Positions 5,854 through 6,568 of a stretch of 6,568 nucleotides of DNA are shown piece after piece. The position numbers and the translations under genes are program-made. This stretch comes from an uncultured Coriobacteriaceae bacterium (lineage in GTDB: Bacteria; Actinomycetota; Coriobacteriia; Coriobacteriales; Atopobiaceae), in the NCBI GenBank assembly GCA_900551595.1, contig URWR01000095.1:1-6568 (forward strand), in the 5' to 3' direction. How positions within the stretch are numbered: the first letter of the stretch is position 1; every line of letters begins with the position of its first letter. Under the pieces are notes generated by a model. It worked only from the letters and a program-made list of their open reading frames with translations, made no database searches and was not told the origin of the DNA.

Positions 5854-6568
5854 CTACTCGTAGTCATTCAAAATGTCGCCAAGCGGATCACCCGATCCGC
5901 CACCTCCCTCATTGGACTGTGCAAGCTCCTTGAGGCCGAGGTAGATAAGAGCAAGGGAAACACCAATAACGCCGAGAGCGATAAGGGTGAGCTCGCTAAT
6001 GGCAGCAACAGCAAAGCCGAGAGCAAAGAACGGCCAGGTTTCCTTTGTTGCCATCATATTGATAACCATGGCATAACCGACTGCAGCAATCATGCCGCCG
6101 CCAACAGCCATACCACCAGAAAGCCAAGCAGGCATCATGTTGAGTGCATTGGTAACAATCTGAGGATCTACGAAGCACAGAACTGCTGCAGGAATGGCAA
6201 TACGGACGCCCTGCATAGCAATAGCAATAATCTGCCAAGCATCAATAGCGCCAAAGTTGCCCTTAGCAGCCGCCGCATCCATTGCATGGACGATAGGAAT
6301 AGCAAGGGTACGGCAGATCATGGTAAGGAACAGACCTGCTACAGAAAGAGGCACTGCTACTGCAATAGAAGTATTGATTGCAGTCTGAGGATCAACTGTA
6401 CCGCCATCAAGTGCCAACACCATGATAATGGCAGAGGCAACTGAGGCGAGAGCGGCGTCAGGCGCTACTGCTGCACCTACGTTTGCCCAACCAAGAGCAA
6501 TTAACTGCAGGGAGCCGCCCAGAATAATACCTTCGGTGAGGTGTCCGCTCACCAAGCCGATGAGCGTG
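5854..6568 (-). CDS. manY: PTS mannose/fructose/sorbose family transporter subunit IIC, 5' end outside the window
   Basis: This is the polytopic membrane subunit of the same PTS. The last 237 residues are visible. The frame stays open to the window edge, so the TTG at 6555 is internal and not a start; roughly 30 N-terminal residues are missing judging from the 266-residue E. coli ManY. Near the visible start is the family signature GGSLQLIALGWANVGAA followed by APDAALASV (about residues 17-43 of the visible part). Several hydrophobic helices follow. A Gly/Ser-rich acidic cytoplasmic tail (GGGGSGDPLGD) precedes the stop. EIIAB is expected just upstream, outside the window. It is co-transcribed with the EIID gene 17 nt downstream. 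Confidence 0.95.
   Translation of the reverse strand, partial: TLIGLVSGHLTEGIILGGSLQLIALGWANVGAAVAPDAALASVASAIIMVLALDGGTVDPQTAINTSIAVAVPLSVAGLFLTMICRTLAIPIVHAMDAAAAKGNFGAIDAWQIIAIAMQGVRIAIPAAVLCFVDPQIVTNALNMMPAWLSGGMAVGGGMIAAVGYAMVINMMATKETWPFFALGFAVAAISELTLIALGVIGVSLALIYLGLKELAQSNEGGGGSGDPLGDILNDYE

Noticed and set aside
6555..6568. TTG at 6555 as the EIIC start
   Set aside because: The frame continues upstream to the window edge with family-consistent residues (LIGLVSG), so the gene is truncated by the window and not started there.

Overview
The window is ordinary chromosomal DNA from what looks like a low-to-mid GC actinobacterium of the class Coriobacteriia (Atopobium/Lancefieldella/Olsenella-like). 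This placement is inferred from gene content and order, not from a database search. The tail of the main cluster, tlyA-nadK-recN, is the order known from actinobacteria such as Mycobacterium. The head, efp/asp23/nusB/xseB, resembles Firmicutes. A mannose-family PTS followed by a DUF956 gene is typical of gut and oral fermenters.

Every real gene is on the minus strand, so transcription runs from high to low coordinates. Region A (about 4363-6568) is the distal part of a mannose-family PTS operon: EIIC (5' end outside the window), EIID, and a DUF956/ManO protein. A strong hairpin without a T-run separates EIID from manO. Region B (about 3634-4315) is efp, with its own candidate -10 box and a convincing intrinsic terminator downstream. 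Region C (about 1-3623) is a compact housekeeping operon: an Asp23/Gls24 protein, nusB, xseB, tlyA, nadK and recN (cut by the window edge). A candidate promoter with two copies of a 9-bp motif 21 bp apart lies ahead of it. Within this operon the genes nearly touch or overlap by 4 nt. The exception is a 149-nt tlyA-nadK gap that may hold an internal promoter.

The region C genes cover ribosome assembly and RNA modification (TlyA), transcription antitermination (NusB), DNA repair (RecN and the small subunit of exonuclease VII), NADP supply (NadK) and envelope physiology (Asp23 family). EF-P upstream relieves ribosome stalling at polyproline. The PTS imports and phosphorylates hexoses.

Several starts were settled from ribosome-binding sites rather than the longest reading frame: tlyA GTG at 2300, nadK GTG at 1370, Asp23 ATG at 3512 and nusB TTG at 3143. 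I found no RNA gene, mobile element, CRISPR array or phage gene, and no convincing evidence of a new biological system. The points most worth a second look are the enlarged loop of EIID, the repeat motif at the Asp23 promoter, the EIID-manO hairpin and the absence of xseA next to xseB.
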